A stretch of 64,000 nt of DNA from NCBI GenBank assembly GCA_015063605.1, contig SVTV01000002.1, positions 1 through 64,000 of the forward strand. The letters run 5' to 3'. Positions 16,915-25,743 of the stretch are shown here, one piece after another; within the stretch, counting starts at the first letter, position 1; each line of letters starts with the position of its first letter. The position numbers were made by a program, and so were the translations under genes. The notes under the pieces are model-generated. The model was given only the letters and a program-made list of their open reading frames with translations. It was not told the origin of the DNA and searched no databases. Source of the DNA: Oscillospiraceae bacterium (lineage in GTDB: Bacteria; Bacillota; Clostridia; Oscillospirales; SIG627).

Positions 16915-17613
16915 ATGAACAATAATTTTGATGAATTGTACGACGGCGATGTGCTGGAGTCAATAAAGACTCTCAGAACAAATCTTGAATTTGCCGGAAT
17001 GGACAGGCCCTTAAAAAGTATCAGTATCACAAGTACTCAGCCCAGCGAGGGTAAAACAACCGTAGCTCTCCTCCTCGGTATGGCAATGGGCGAAGCAAGC
17101 AAAAAAACTCTCATAGTAGAAAACGACTTCCGCCACCCTCAGATAGCGAAGAGAATAGAAAAGAGAATGCCTCTCGGCATAACGGATCTTCTCACCGACA
17201 AGAACACTCTTGACGAGGTAATTTACGAAACAGAGTTCAATAACCTTTACATGCTCAACGTAGGCAGAAGAATAGCCAATCCCGTTGAGGTATTGGGCTC
17301 AAACAAGTATCTGCGTATCGTGGAAGAGGTAAAGGAAAAATTCGATTTCGTAATATTCGATACTCCTCCCATGGGACTTTTCATTGACGGCGCTATAATC
17401 GCCTCTAAGGTAGACGGTGTTCTTCTCGTTATCAACAGCGGCTCCACACCCGCAAACGATATCAAGGAAACGGTAGACCAGCTTGAAAAGGCAAAGGCAA
17501 ATATTCTCGGTGTTGTTCTCAATGCGGTAACAAGAGAAAACGGATACCACAAGTCAAGCTACTACAGATACCGTTACATGAACAAGGATAAGGAAGGCAG
17601 TACAAACCGCTGA
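16915..17613 (+). CDS. cpsD: Bacterial tyrosine kinase (CpsD/CapB/YwqD type)
   Basis: 232 residues. P-loop STQPSEGKTTVALLL, the altered Walker A' LIVENDFRHP (usually DADLRRP), Walker B FVIFDTPP, and a C-terminal tyrosine cluster HKSSYYRYRYM that is the autophosphorylation tail. The kinase works with the CpsC-like protein just upstream to tune polysaccharide synthesis. A terminator-like hairpin separates it from the phosphatase gene. Asn in place of the usual Asp in the A' motif is a small oddity. Confidence 0.9.
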   Translation: MNNNFDELYDGDVLESIKTLRTNLEFAGMDRPLKSISITSTQPSEGKTTVALLLGMAMGEASKKTLIVENDFRHPQIAKRIEKRMPLGITDLLTDKNTLDEVIYETEFNNLYMLNVGRRIANPVEVLGSNKYLRIVEEVKEKFDFVIFDTPPMGLFIDGAIIASKVDGVLLVINSGSTPANDIKETVDQLEKAKANILGVVLNAVTRENGYHKSSYYRYRYMNKDKEGSTNR

Positions 17614-17619
17614 CAAAAA

Positions 17620-17652
17620 GGGTTGCTCCACGATGTGTGCAACCCTGTTTTT
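17620..17652 (+). terminator. Hairpin between the kinase and phosphatase genes
   Basis: GGGTTGC/GCAACCC with a T-run follows the kinase stop. Part of the transcription may end here, lowering phosphatase expression. Confidence 0.7.
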
Positions 17653-17666
17653 AACAGAAAGGCACG

Positions 17667-18335
17667 GTGATAAACATGTTGGATTTCCATTGCCATATTC
17701 TGCCCGGTGTTGACGACGGGGCAAGAGATCTCGATGAATCGGTCAGAATGCTCGAGGCTGCAAAAAATGCGGGCTTTGACAGAATAGTATGCACCTCCCA
17801 TATAAAAAAGAGAGGCGAATCTGTTGATAAATTGGATGCGGCTTTTGAAATTCTCCGTCCCGTTGCCGAGGATATGGGAATATCCCTCATGCGGGGATGC
17901 GAATTGAATCTGTCCGCAATAGATCCTCTTGCGATCGAGGAAGCGGAGCGCTACTGCATTGCGGGAACAAAAACTCTTCTTCTTGAAATGCCTTACGATA
18001 TATGGCCGCCCCGTTGGGAGGATATGATCCATAAAATGGCGGTAAGGGACATAAATGTAGTCATAGCTCATCCCGAAAGATATATGCCGATAAAGCAGGA
18101 TCTGAAGATCGCCGATCTCCTTGATGAAATGTACTGCACATTTCAGGTCAATGCCTCCGCAATAAAAAAGACGCTGTTCGGCGGCATAAAGAATACCACG
18201 ATAGCGTATCTGCTCCATAAGAATTGGGTATCGTACATAGCTTCGGACGCTCACAGAGTCGAGGATTACGAATGTTTCCCAAAGGCGTATGAGATCGCAC
18301 GGAAAAGCGGATTTTCCGGAAGAAAAATGAAATAA
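17667..18335 (+). CDS. cpsB: Tyrosine-protein phosphatase (CpsB/CapC, PHP type)
   Basis: 222 residues. The manganese-dependent PHP phosphatase motifs are LDFHCHILPGVDDGARD, VCTSH, RGCELNLS, IAHPERY and the C-terminal SDAHR. It dephosphorylates the cognate tyrosine kinase. GTG 17667 and ATG 17676 are both possible starts; AGAAAGG is four bases before the former and thirteen before the latter. No glycosyltransferase, flippase or polymerase gene follows, so this is a regulatory module detached from a biosynthetic locus. Confidence 0.9.
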   Translation: MINMLDFHCHILPGVDDGARDLDESVRMLEAAKNAGFDRIVCTSHIKKRGESVDKLDAAFEILRPVAEDMGISLMRGCELNLSAIDPLAIEEAERYCIAGTKTLLLEMPYDIWPPRWEDMIHKMAVRDINVVIAHPERYMPIKQDLKIADLLDEMYCTFQVNASAIKKTLFGGIKNTTIAYLLHKNWVSYIASDAHRVEDYECFPKAYEIARKSGFSGRKMK

Positions 18336-18343
18336 ACGCAATA

Positions 18344-18378
18344 AAAGCCGATACGGATGAACGATCTGTATCGGCTTT
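18344..18378 (+). terminator. Terminator of the EPS module
   Basis: AAAGCCGATAC and GTATCGGCTTT form an 11-bp stem. Confidence 0.7.
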
Positions 18379-18428
18379 GTTATCTCTTAAATCATCGCAG
18401 TTTTACACCTCATCACGCAAAAATTAAT

Positions 18429-18454
18429 AAAAGTGTGATTTTCATCACACTTTT
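18429..18454. terminator. Bidirectional hairpin 3' of the giant helicase homologue
   Basis: AAAAGTGTGAT/ATCACACTTTT with T-runs on both strands, between convergent genes. Confidence 0.7.
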
Positions 18455-18483
18455 ATACATAATTATGTGATCGTAAGGTTAAT

Positions 18484-21400
18484 TCAGCCCTTCAGAATGT
18501 CCACCGTGTAAACTCTCTTTTCGGCTGTGACCTTTCCCGTAAGGAGTATCTCCTCATCGAAAACGGAATCCTTACTGCCGCCCCGTTTCATATAAAGCTC
18601 TGCCGCGGGTGACAGAGGAGCTTTTTCGTGAAGCGTTACGGTAAGCGGATTTTCCGAGAAGAAATACCTTCTCAAAGCTCTCTTAAGAGAGCCGTAGGGA
18701 TCGAAAAGCTCCGATGATGCGGTAAGGTTCTTTTCATCAAGCGAGGTAATGACGGTAAATGACTTACGGGCGCTTGCAAGCATTTCACCGAACATTCTTT
18801 CACCGTAAGCGGAAGCGGTAACGCCGCCGCCCGAGGGAAGTATACCCGGGAATACCGATGAATGAGGTAATGACAGTACGGCAGAGAATATGACACCGTC
18901 GGCAGGAAGGATCAGACGACTTTCGGGTGACAATACGGCGATAAGCTTTCCGCCTCTTGCAAGGTCTTTCTTTTCGATCTCCTCCTTTATAAGAGCGCAT
19001 TGAGCATCGGTTAATGCGTATATAATGCAGGAATCATATTCGTCCGAAGCCAGAAGCTTTTCCGCTTCACATACGGCAAGGGCAGCCTCGGTTTTGTTGA
19101 TATAGGATGAGCGGACCATATCGTCTGCTCTTCTTTCCGTCACAGCGGGATAAACGCTGTCCGGAGAAGAAAGGCACATTCCGTCTGCTCTTATCAATGA
19201 TACCGAAACGCTTTCGTTTTCAACGAACGCTGACAGACTCTTTTCATTGTAATACGGGAAAAGAGCGTCTGCTCTGTAATACGTATCGAACACTCTTGAG
19301 GCGCAGGAGGACGCAGTCATCGTCTCCCTCTCGTAAGTAAATATACGGCTCGTATCGATAACGGCACGCTTATCCGTCTCACCCTCACGCTCAAGGGAAA
19401 GGATAAGGCAGGTCTCGCCCAATGACATTACGGGAGAAAGAAGGGATGCGGGAGCTGTTTCACTGTCATCGAAGATAACGAGATCGAATTTCCTTCCTCC
19501 GAAATATTCCGAGGGAATATCCGTAACCGAGGATACCTCCACATTTCCGATACTGTCATCATAGCATATGCGTGCGGAGTATCTTTCAAGCCTTATGCAC
19601 TCCGCAATAAGTTTTTCCGTGTTTTCCGTATATTTTTCCGAGGAAAACTCTCTCAGAACATCGCTTCCCTCGATTATATGATCGCAAACCGTCTTATAAA
19701 AGCCTTTTACGAAAGCATCCCTTGCCTCGTCTGCGGTAATGATATTACCTGCAAAAAGTAAAGTCAAGCTGTCGAAGCCGTATTCCCTCGCCTCAACGTT
19801 AACGTATCTCCATTTGCACCACAAGGGGATGAGAGAAAGAGAATCGTCGAGAGCTTTGAAATAATCTTCCGTTTCCTTGTATCCGTCTCCTGCTTCGGGT
19901 ACATCCTTCATAAAGAGCATTTCCGAAAGCTGTCTGATAAGAGACGAAATGATATCGGCGGAGGAGGATATCTCCTTTATATATCCCTTAATCCTGTCTC
20001 TTTCATGCTTGTCCTCGAGCCTGAGAAGACATTCTCTCACATTCTTGCTCATAAAGAGTGACGGTGTCTTTCCGAAAGCTTCACCGTAAAGCGATGCTAT
20101 CCTTTCTGCACCCTCGGAAAGTCTGAACAGTATCTCGGCAAGCTCTTCCATTACAGCGCTGTCCTCGTTATCTCCGAATATGGCTCTCGCAACGCCGATA
20201 TCGGCTTTGCTTTCAAGCTCATACGCCCGGGCAAGACGGTCGGTATACATTTCCGCCTTTCCCGCATCAACGAGAGAAGGATCGGAAAGGAGATTTTCAA
20301 ACTGCTTTAACAGAGTTGTTTTTGCTCCCTTTTTCGCAAAAAATCCCTTTTTCATGCTTTGAGCATAGGAATCACGGAATGTCACGGGATCGGGAGGAAG
20401 CTTGGGAAGTGCGGAAAGCTCTTCACCGAATATCTCTCTGCCCTTTTTAAGCTCTCTTGCTTCACCCAGCAGCGACAATGCTATGCGGGCATCGGCATAC
20501 ATAGATATATCGCCCTCGGGCAAAACGTATTTTGATGCTTTTTCCGACGAAAGAAGAAGAGATGCGAATCTGCAAAGCTCCTTTATTTTTTCGAATTCGG
20601 GTTTTGATGCTTTTCCGAAAATAAATTCCGTAAGAAGACCGTACGCACTGTCCAAGGCGGAGAGCCTTTCGAGAAGATCCTTGCAAAGCACGGAGGCATT
20701 TTCGCAGAGGCGTCCGCTTTCCTCATCGGATGATGAGGTCATATAAACCTTATTCAGGGGAGTATCGAAAATATTTACGTTTTCCCCGTCTTTTTTCAAT
20801 GCTTCGAGAAGCTCGTCCGCAACGGAAAGGTATTCGGATACCTTCAAAAACAGCTCCGATACATCTTCCCTCGTCATCTTTCCCAAACGGCTCTTATCGA
20901 ATAATGATATATGAGGAGAATCGTACTGCTGATAATATCCCTTGCAAGCGGACAGCAGAGAAAGACCGATGGGATGCTTTTTGACTATTGCCTCAAGGTA
21001 TGAATCGTGCCTTTTCTTCATGGCGGTAACGTCTTCGGCTTCATCACACTTTTGTGCGAGAATCTCCTCCTTGAGGAACACCTTATCATGCTCCGAAAGC
21101 TTTTTACCGTTTGAGCTTACGCATGTATGATCTTTATATATCTTTTTGACGCCGAATGCATCAAAGTATGACTTGAATAACTCCGCAGATCTTAAGGAAT
21201 CGGATACGTAAAGAACCCTTTCGCCTCGATCGGCGCTTTCCTTTGCGGCTTTGAATGCAAACAAAGCCTTGGAATGGAGAGAATCGGAGCGGACAAATGT
21301 ATCCTTCTTTTCTCTTATACTCTTCAATGCCTCGTAAGCGGAGCCGCCCAAAAGTATTTCTGCGGGAGAAGCTTCAACCTCCTTCGGAACGAAGAAAGGA

Positions 21401-23268
21401 GTCTTATACATTTCGGCTGTCACCCTATCGGAAGGAGAAACCGCCGATATTTTATCCTTGAAGGATGAACGGAGAGACGTAAGGGGAGTTATATCGGCAA
21501 ATTCAAGGAATGCTTCCTTTTCGTTTACGAATATTTCCGACCTTGAAAATCCGAAGGTCCTGTCCTTGATATATTTTACGGCTTCCGCAAGACCGCCGTT
21601 ACAAAGCTTTTCGCAATCGTAAAGATCTGCGCCGAAAAGCTTGTCAAGTCTTTCCGTCAGAACGGTATTGAGTATCAGATTATTGGGTGATGCTTTTTCA
21701 AGTATCAGCTTACCCGTTGCCTCATCAGCCTTTGCTTTCACGGGAACAAAGCACAAGGGTGCGGTGTAATAATGCCCCTTCGCCTCATCCTTGTAGGTGA
21801 TAGGACAGAAGGACAGCAAAAGCTCTTCTCTCGATGAACGTGTATACCTTGAAATACCGTAAGCATTTACGGCTTTGGCGGTATAACCGATACTTTCCCT
21901 TGTCAAAAGGTACATTTTTCCGTTATCGGTATATTTATTTTCGGGGACACAGTAAAGCTCTGCCTTGCCATGTGATATGATATCAAAAAGCTTATCACCG
22001 TTTACGGTCAGGCTGCAGCATCTATCGGTAGCGTAATATGAGCCTCTTTCGGCGGACATCGCTCTGCCCGCAAGGTGAAGACTGCGGTCAAGCACCTTTC
22101 TTTTTCCGCTGACAGGTCTTTTATCTTTGCCTTTTTCGAATTCATCTCTTTCACCGCCTACGGCAAAGAAATTCTCGGGTACACCTGTGCTTTCATCGGC
22201 AAACATAAGACCCTCATCCGTCACCATTCTGGGAGGAAGGCTTCTTATACCTCTGTCATTGCAGGCTTTTATATCAAGCGTAAGGTAATACTTATCATTG
22301 CGCTTCAAAATCTCCCATGCCCCCTCCTCGGAGGAATCAAAGGAGACATTTATTCCCTTTATTACCGTGGAGGGATCTATGAGGATAAGCCTTCCGTCAC
22401 GCACCGCATTTCTGACCTCATCTGCTCCGTCGATCACCGGAACGGAGAAGGAAATGCCCTCTGTAAACACACCGGGAAGCGTTGCTGCAGATGTAAAGAC
22501 AAGTACCGTATTCATTCCGAGACTCTTTAAAACGGATACGATCACCAAAGCAAGCTCCATGGAATTTCCGCTTTTTTTATGGAGAGTAAGCTCGGGAGGA
22601 GAAACGTATACGCCCTTTTCATCGGGGTAAAAGGCTCCCGAGGCGTATGTTATCCGCATCTCTCTGACAGCAACATACACCGCAGAGAAAAGACGTCTCA
22701 CATCTTCACAGCTTTTTGAGGAATAACCGTCGGTACCGTATTCACCGCCGTAAAGCTTTCTCGCTCTTTCCGCAAGCTCCTTCACATCGTCGCAATCGGG
22801 GCTTATAAAGGAAGCGGCTATCTCGGGACAGCAATGAACACCGCCCCACGAGGTTATGGCGGCAAGCTTTGCCATGACCGTCTTTTCCGCAAGGAGAGTG
22901 CCGTCCTTTTTATTGAATGCGACCGTATATTTTACTGCCGTATCCTTGGGAAGGAATGCAAGAGCGGACGGATCCTGCTTCAGCTTCGGGCACTTGAATA
23001 CACATACGCTCTTCCCCTTTATCTCATCGGCTGTTACCGTTACCCTTTCAAAGAATGACGGATCCGCAGATACGGTCAATACACCGTCCACCTCTTCATC
23101 CGTGTTGTTTTCAAGGCGGATATTACCTATGGGAGAATCGTATATATATTCGCTTGCGCTGTAATATGCGGGATATCCGTAATATTCTGCGCAGTCGAAT
23201 TCCACACGGAAAGGCTCCGCTTTTATTTCGTTTTCAAGATCTGTTATTTCTTCTGTAATGTTTTTCAT
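18484..23268 (-). CDS. Degenerate DUF4011-type superfamily 1 helicase homologue
   Basis: 1594 residues, intact frame, GGAAAGGA ribosome-binding site. The N-terminal half follows the DUF4011 (Hhe-like) layout. NIRLENNTDEEV opens a beta domain; SWGGVHCCPE and a transglutaminase-like stretch follow; DIKACNDRGIRSLPP and KRKVLDRSL lead to the DUF4011 block; the helicase core starts near residue 640. The catalytic positions are gone. The family's Cys (GTCLDLA) is GNSMELA, its His (GHAF) is SAAT, the P-loop GPPGTGKS is replaced by FVRSDSLHSKALF (about 655-670), and DEA(S/H) is VIFDDSETAPA. Many C-terminal helicase motifs and the usual nuclease domain are missing or unrecognisable. Probably a structural or regulatory pseudo-enzyme. 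Confidence 0.75.
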   Translation of the reverse strand: MKNITEEITDLENEIKAEPFRVEFDCAEYYGYPAYYSASEYIYDSPIGNIRLENNTDEEVDGVLTVSADPSFFERVTVTADEIKGKSVCVFKCPKLKQDPSALAFLPKDTAVKYTVAFNKKDGTLLAEKTVMAKLAAITSWGGVHCCPEIAASFISPDCDDVKELAERARKLYGGEYGTDGYSSKSCEDVRRLFSAVYVAVREMRITYASGAFYPDEKGVYVSPPELTLHKKSGNSMELALVIVSVLKSLGMNTVLVFTSAATLPGVFTEGISFSVPVIDGADEVRNAVRDGRLILIDPSTVIKGINVSFDSSEEGAWEILKRNDKYYLTLDIKACNDRGIRSLPPRMVTDEGLMFADESTGVPENFFAVGGERDEFEKGKDKRPVSGKRKVLDRSLHLAGRAMSAERGSYYATDRCCSLTVNGDKLFDIISHGKAELYCVPENKYTDNGKMYLLTRESIGYTAKAVNAYGISRYTRSSREELLLSFCPITYKDEAKGHYYTAPLCFVPVKAKADEATGKLILEKASPNNLILNTVLTERLDKLFGADLYDCEKLCNGGLAEAVKYIKDRTFGFSRSEIFVNEKEAFLEFADITPLTSLRSSFKDKISAVSPSDRVTAEMYKTPFFVPKEVEASPAEILLGGSAYEALKSIREKKDTFVRSDSLHSKALFAFKAAKESADRGERVLYVSDSLRSAELFKSYFDAFGVKKIYKDHTCVSSNGKKLSEHDKVFLKEEILAQKCDEAEDVTAMKKRHDSYLEAIVKKHPIGLSLLSACKGYYQQYDSPHISLFDKSRLGKMTREDVSELFLKVSEYLSVADELLEALKKDGENVNIFDTPLNKVYMTSSSDEESGRLCENASVLCKDLLERLSALDSAYGLLTEFIFGKASKPEFEKIKELCRFASLLLSSEKASKYVLPEGDISMYADARIALSLLGEARELKKGREIFGEELSALPKLPPDPVTFRDSYAQSMKKGFFAKKGAKTTLLKQFENLLSDPSLVDAGKAEMYTDRLARAYELESKADIGVARAIFGDNEDSAVMEELAEILFRLSEGAERIASLYGEAFGKTPSLFMSKNVRECLLRLEDKHERDRIKGYIKEISSSADIISSLIRQLSEMLFMKDVPEAGDGYKETEDYFKALDDSLSLIPLWCKWRYVNVEAREYGFDSLTLLFAGNIITADEARDAFVKGFYKTVCDHIIEGSDVLREFSSEKYTENTEKLIAECIRLERYSARICYDDSIGNVEVSSVTDIPSEYFGGRKFDLVIFDDSETAPASLLSPVMSLGETCLILSLEREGETDKRAVIDTSRIFTYERETMTASSCASRVFDTYYRADALFPYYNEKSLSAFVENESVSVSLIRADGMCLSSPDSVYPAVTERRADDMVRSSYINKTEAALAVCEAEKLLASDEYDSCIIYALTDAQCALIKEEIEKKDLARGGKLIAVLSPESRLILPADGVIFSAVLSLPHSSVFPGILPSGGGVTASAYGERMFGEMLASARKSFTVITSLDEKNLTASSELFDPYGSLKRALRRYFFSENPLTVTLHEKAPLSPAAELYMKRGGSKDSVFDEEILLTGKVTAEKRVYTVDILKG

Positions 23269-23565
23269 GAAAATCCTTTCCGCTGTTGTTATTTGTTGAT
23301 GTTGATAAATGAGGATAATTCCTCTGCAGATGCAAGCATCTGCGGAGGTGGCACCGAAGGAATCAGTTGCTTCGCAACTGCGGAGGAATTGTACTTTTAC
23401 AATTACAACTCTGAGCCTCTCCCTGCGGGAGAGGTGGCACGGCGCAGCCGTGACGGAGAGGGCAAATAAGTTGTGGTGTTAACCCTTACTTTCAACCCTC
23501 TCTGCCATGACTTCGTCACGGCATCTCCCCCATAGGAGGAGACTTTGGGTTGTTTTGCGTTGAGG

Positions 23566-23755
23566 ACAATTCCTCAGTCAGCCATACGGCTGACAGCTCC
23601 TTTTACACAAAGGAGCCTTATACATCTAACTTCAAGTAAAATTTGATAACTAATACTTATATCTGACTTGAAGTATACGCACTTCAACAAAAATCAGCAC
23701 AAACCCAAGCCTCCTTTGTGTAAAAGGAGGTGCCCCGAAGGGGCGGAGGAATTGT
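23566..23755. repeat. Family A repeat, full copy (CCTCC arms)
   Basis: 190 bp, ends ACAATTCCTC/GAGGAATTGT. The outer arms pair with CTCCTTTTACACAAAGGAG and its complement. The interior of about 90 bases is identical to that of the 24019 copy. Confidence 0.88.
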
Positions 23756-24018
23756 TTTTTTACTTAAAACAACCCATGCCTCCTTTAAGTGTAATGCAGA
23801 TGCAAGCATCTGCGGAGGTGCCCCGAAGGAATCAGTTGCTTCGCAACTGCGGAGGAATTGTTCTTTTACGTTGAGAACTCTGAGCCTCTCACTTTGGGAG
23901 AGGTGGCACGCTTTATGCGTGACGGAGAGGGCAAATAAGTTGGGCATCCCCCTTCTTTAAGCCCTTCTGCCTATCTCATCCCCATAGGAGGAGACTTTGG
24001 GTTGTTTTACGTTGAGTA

Positions 24019-24206
24019 ACAATCCCCCACCGCCTGCGGCGGAGCCCCCTTTACACAAAGGGGCCTTATACATCTAACTTCAAGTAAAATTTGATAACTA
24101 ATACTTATATCTGACTTGAAGTATACGCACTTCAACAAAAATCAGCACAAACCAAAGGCCCCTTTGTGTAAAGGGGGCTGTCAGCGTTAGCTGACTGGGG
24201 GATTGT
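24019..24206. repeat. Family A repeat, full copy (CCCCC arms)
   Basis: 188 bp, ends ACAATCCCCC/GGGGGATTGT. Both arms changed together relative to the neighbouring copy, while the interior stayed the same. Confidence 0.85.
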
Positions 24207-24270
24207 TCCTTTGCATTAACAAATTGAGCCTCTCCCTGCGGGAGGAGATTTTGGGTTGTTATAAGTTAAG

Positions 24271-25740
24271 TCAAGCCCTCTCCATGACCCTGCCTTTTTC
24301 GTCAAAGGTAACATTGACCGAGATGCTTTCCATATAATCCAATATCCTCTCGGAATCGGTCTCATCGGCTTTTGAGAGGAACGTACCCTTCTGAATAAAG
24401 GGATGGAAATAATTTTCAATATTGCCGTCCTCATCGATACAAACTTCTATAAGCCCCGTATCTGTGGTCCAACCGTTGAAAAGATAATTCCCCAGATTAT
24501 ATGCTATCATCTTTCCCTTGTATATTTCAATGCCCTGCAATTGGTGGGCATGAGCACCGATTATAACGTCGGCGCCGGAATCAATATATTCCTTACCCTG
24601 CGTTCTGATTATATCCTCTATTCTGTTTTCATGCTCCGCACCCCAATGGATGTACAATATGACAATATCGCTTTGCGATTTTGCATCCCTGATCGTTTCT
24701 TTGAGAAGGGCTGTGTCGTAGGCTCTGAAAACACCGGGAGAATTTTCCTTTGCACCGGGAGTAAGGATCGTCTTTTCGGCTCTTGTGGCTGCCACATAGG
24801 CGATCTTTCTGCCGTTTATGGTGAAATACTGTACCTCTCTTGCTTCATCGAGGTCTTTGCCCGCTCCTATGCGGTAAACATTATGATCGTCAAGAGCCGT
24901 AAGCGTAGAGAAAAACGCTTCTTCGCCGTAATCGTAAATGTGATTGTTTGCAAGAGAAACGATATCAACGCCTATCTCCCCGAAGATCTTCGTATGCTTC
25001 ACCGAGGAACGGAATACATACTTTTTTCCCTGCATCGGCGTTCCCGTATCGGATATGGGGTATTCGCAGTTGAGAAGCATTACATCCATACCACGCATCA
25101 TTGAAAGGACTTCATTGGCGAAAATGCCCTCTGCACCTTTTCCTCTGTAAACATACTGCCACGTTACGATAGAATCATCATAAAAAGCAAAGTCGCCGCC
25201 GAATCCAAGATGTATATCCTTGCGTCCGGAGCTTAGCGGTACGGCATTTCTTTTGCCGTATCTGTTTTTCGTGATATCGCGTATCACATTGATCGTATTA
25301 CCCGTGATATCGTGCCATACCTCGGGAGTGTATTTTCCCGATTCCGCTTTTTCAATGACTTTTATGACGGTATCCGCTCCGAAATGATCTGCCGCCGCCG
25401 AAATAAATTCCTCATCTAGAGCCTTGCCGTTACTGTCGCTTATAACGCATTTCTCCGCTCTTTTAAGAAGAAGGCGCAGCTTCTCCTTTTCAAGGTCGGC
25501 GAAAAGATAGCTTTCCACGGGATCCTGCGGCATATCTTCGGGAAGATATCTGTTTTCATCTTCTTCGTCGGGGAAAAACTCCGGCAACGTATCGGAAATA
25601 TCTTCCTCTGTAGTAAAGATTCGGGTCTCATATGTGTAAGGCGCTTCGGGGGAACAGGAAGCGAGTAAAAACAAAACAAAGAAAAAAGCCGCCGTAAATA
25701 CGACAGTTTTCACAACGGCTTTCTTTTTTAAAAGATTCAT
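24271..25740 (-). CDS. CapA-family (poly-gamma-glutamate capsule type) lipoprotein
   Basis: 489 residues. A lipoprotein signal peptide (lipobox LLASC, cysteine about 29) is followed by a charged linker of about 140 residues and a CapA calcineurin-like domain (about 175-440). Motifs are GFGGDFAF, LLNCEYPIS, SLANNHIYDYG, LYIHWGAEHENR and IIGAHAHQLQGIE. Members are linked to poly-gamma-glutamate capsule synthesis, but most clostridial copies stand without capB/capC, as here. The start lies three bases after the PfkB stop, the end of an operon with wecB. Confidence 0.85.
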   Translation of the reverse strand: MNLLKKKAVVKTVVFTAAFFFVLFLLASCSPEAPYTYETRIFTTEEDISDTLPEFFPDEEDENRYLPEDMPQDPVESYLFADLEKEKLRLLLKRAEKCVISDSNGKALDEEFISAAADHFGADTVIKVIEKAESGKYTPEVWHDITGNTINVIRDITKNRYGKRNAVPLSSGRKDIHLGFGGDFAFYDDSIVTWQYVYRGKGAEGIFANEVLSMMRGMDVMLLNCEYPISDTGTPMQGKKYVFRSSVKHTKIFGEIGVDIVSLANNHIYDYGEEAFFSTLTALDDHNVYRIGAGKDLDEAREVQYFTINGRKIAYVAATRAEKTILTPGAKENSPGVFRAYDTALLKETIRDAKSQSDIVILYIHWGAEHENRIEDIIRTQGKEYIDSGADVIIGAHAHQLQGIEIYKGKMIAYNLGNYLFNGWTTDTGLIEVCIDEDGNIENYFHPFIQKGTFLSKADETDSERILDYMESISVNVTFDEKGRVMERA

Positions 25741-25743
25741 CGA

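Larger units (their letters stand above)
23284..24270. repeat. Repeat array 2 (families A and B)
   Basis: A 986-base gap of repeats: short A 23315-23392 (interior deleted), B 23413-23556, full A 23566-23755, right-arm A to 23861, B 23882-24008, full A of the CCCCC subtype 24019-24206, and a short B tail to 24268. Neighbouring units are joined by the linker TTTKCGTTRAG. ORF-track entries here (23668, 23684, 23730) are repeat translations. Confidence 0.88.

Noticed and set aside
23668-23960. ORFs of 68-87 residues in repeat array 2 (and similar ORFs at 29848, 30279, 30781, 38950, 39149, 39409, 41593, 54245, 56946, 60716)
   Set aside because: They translate family A/B repeats in arbitrary frames, share the same peptide fragments (such as LNAKEQFLRH), lack ribosome-binding sites and change frame between copies.
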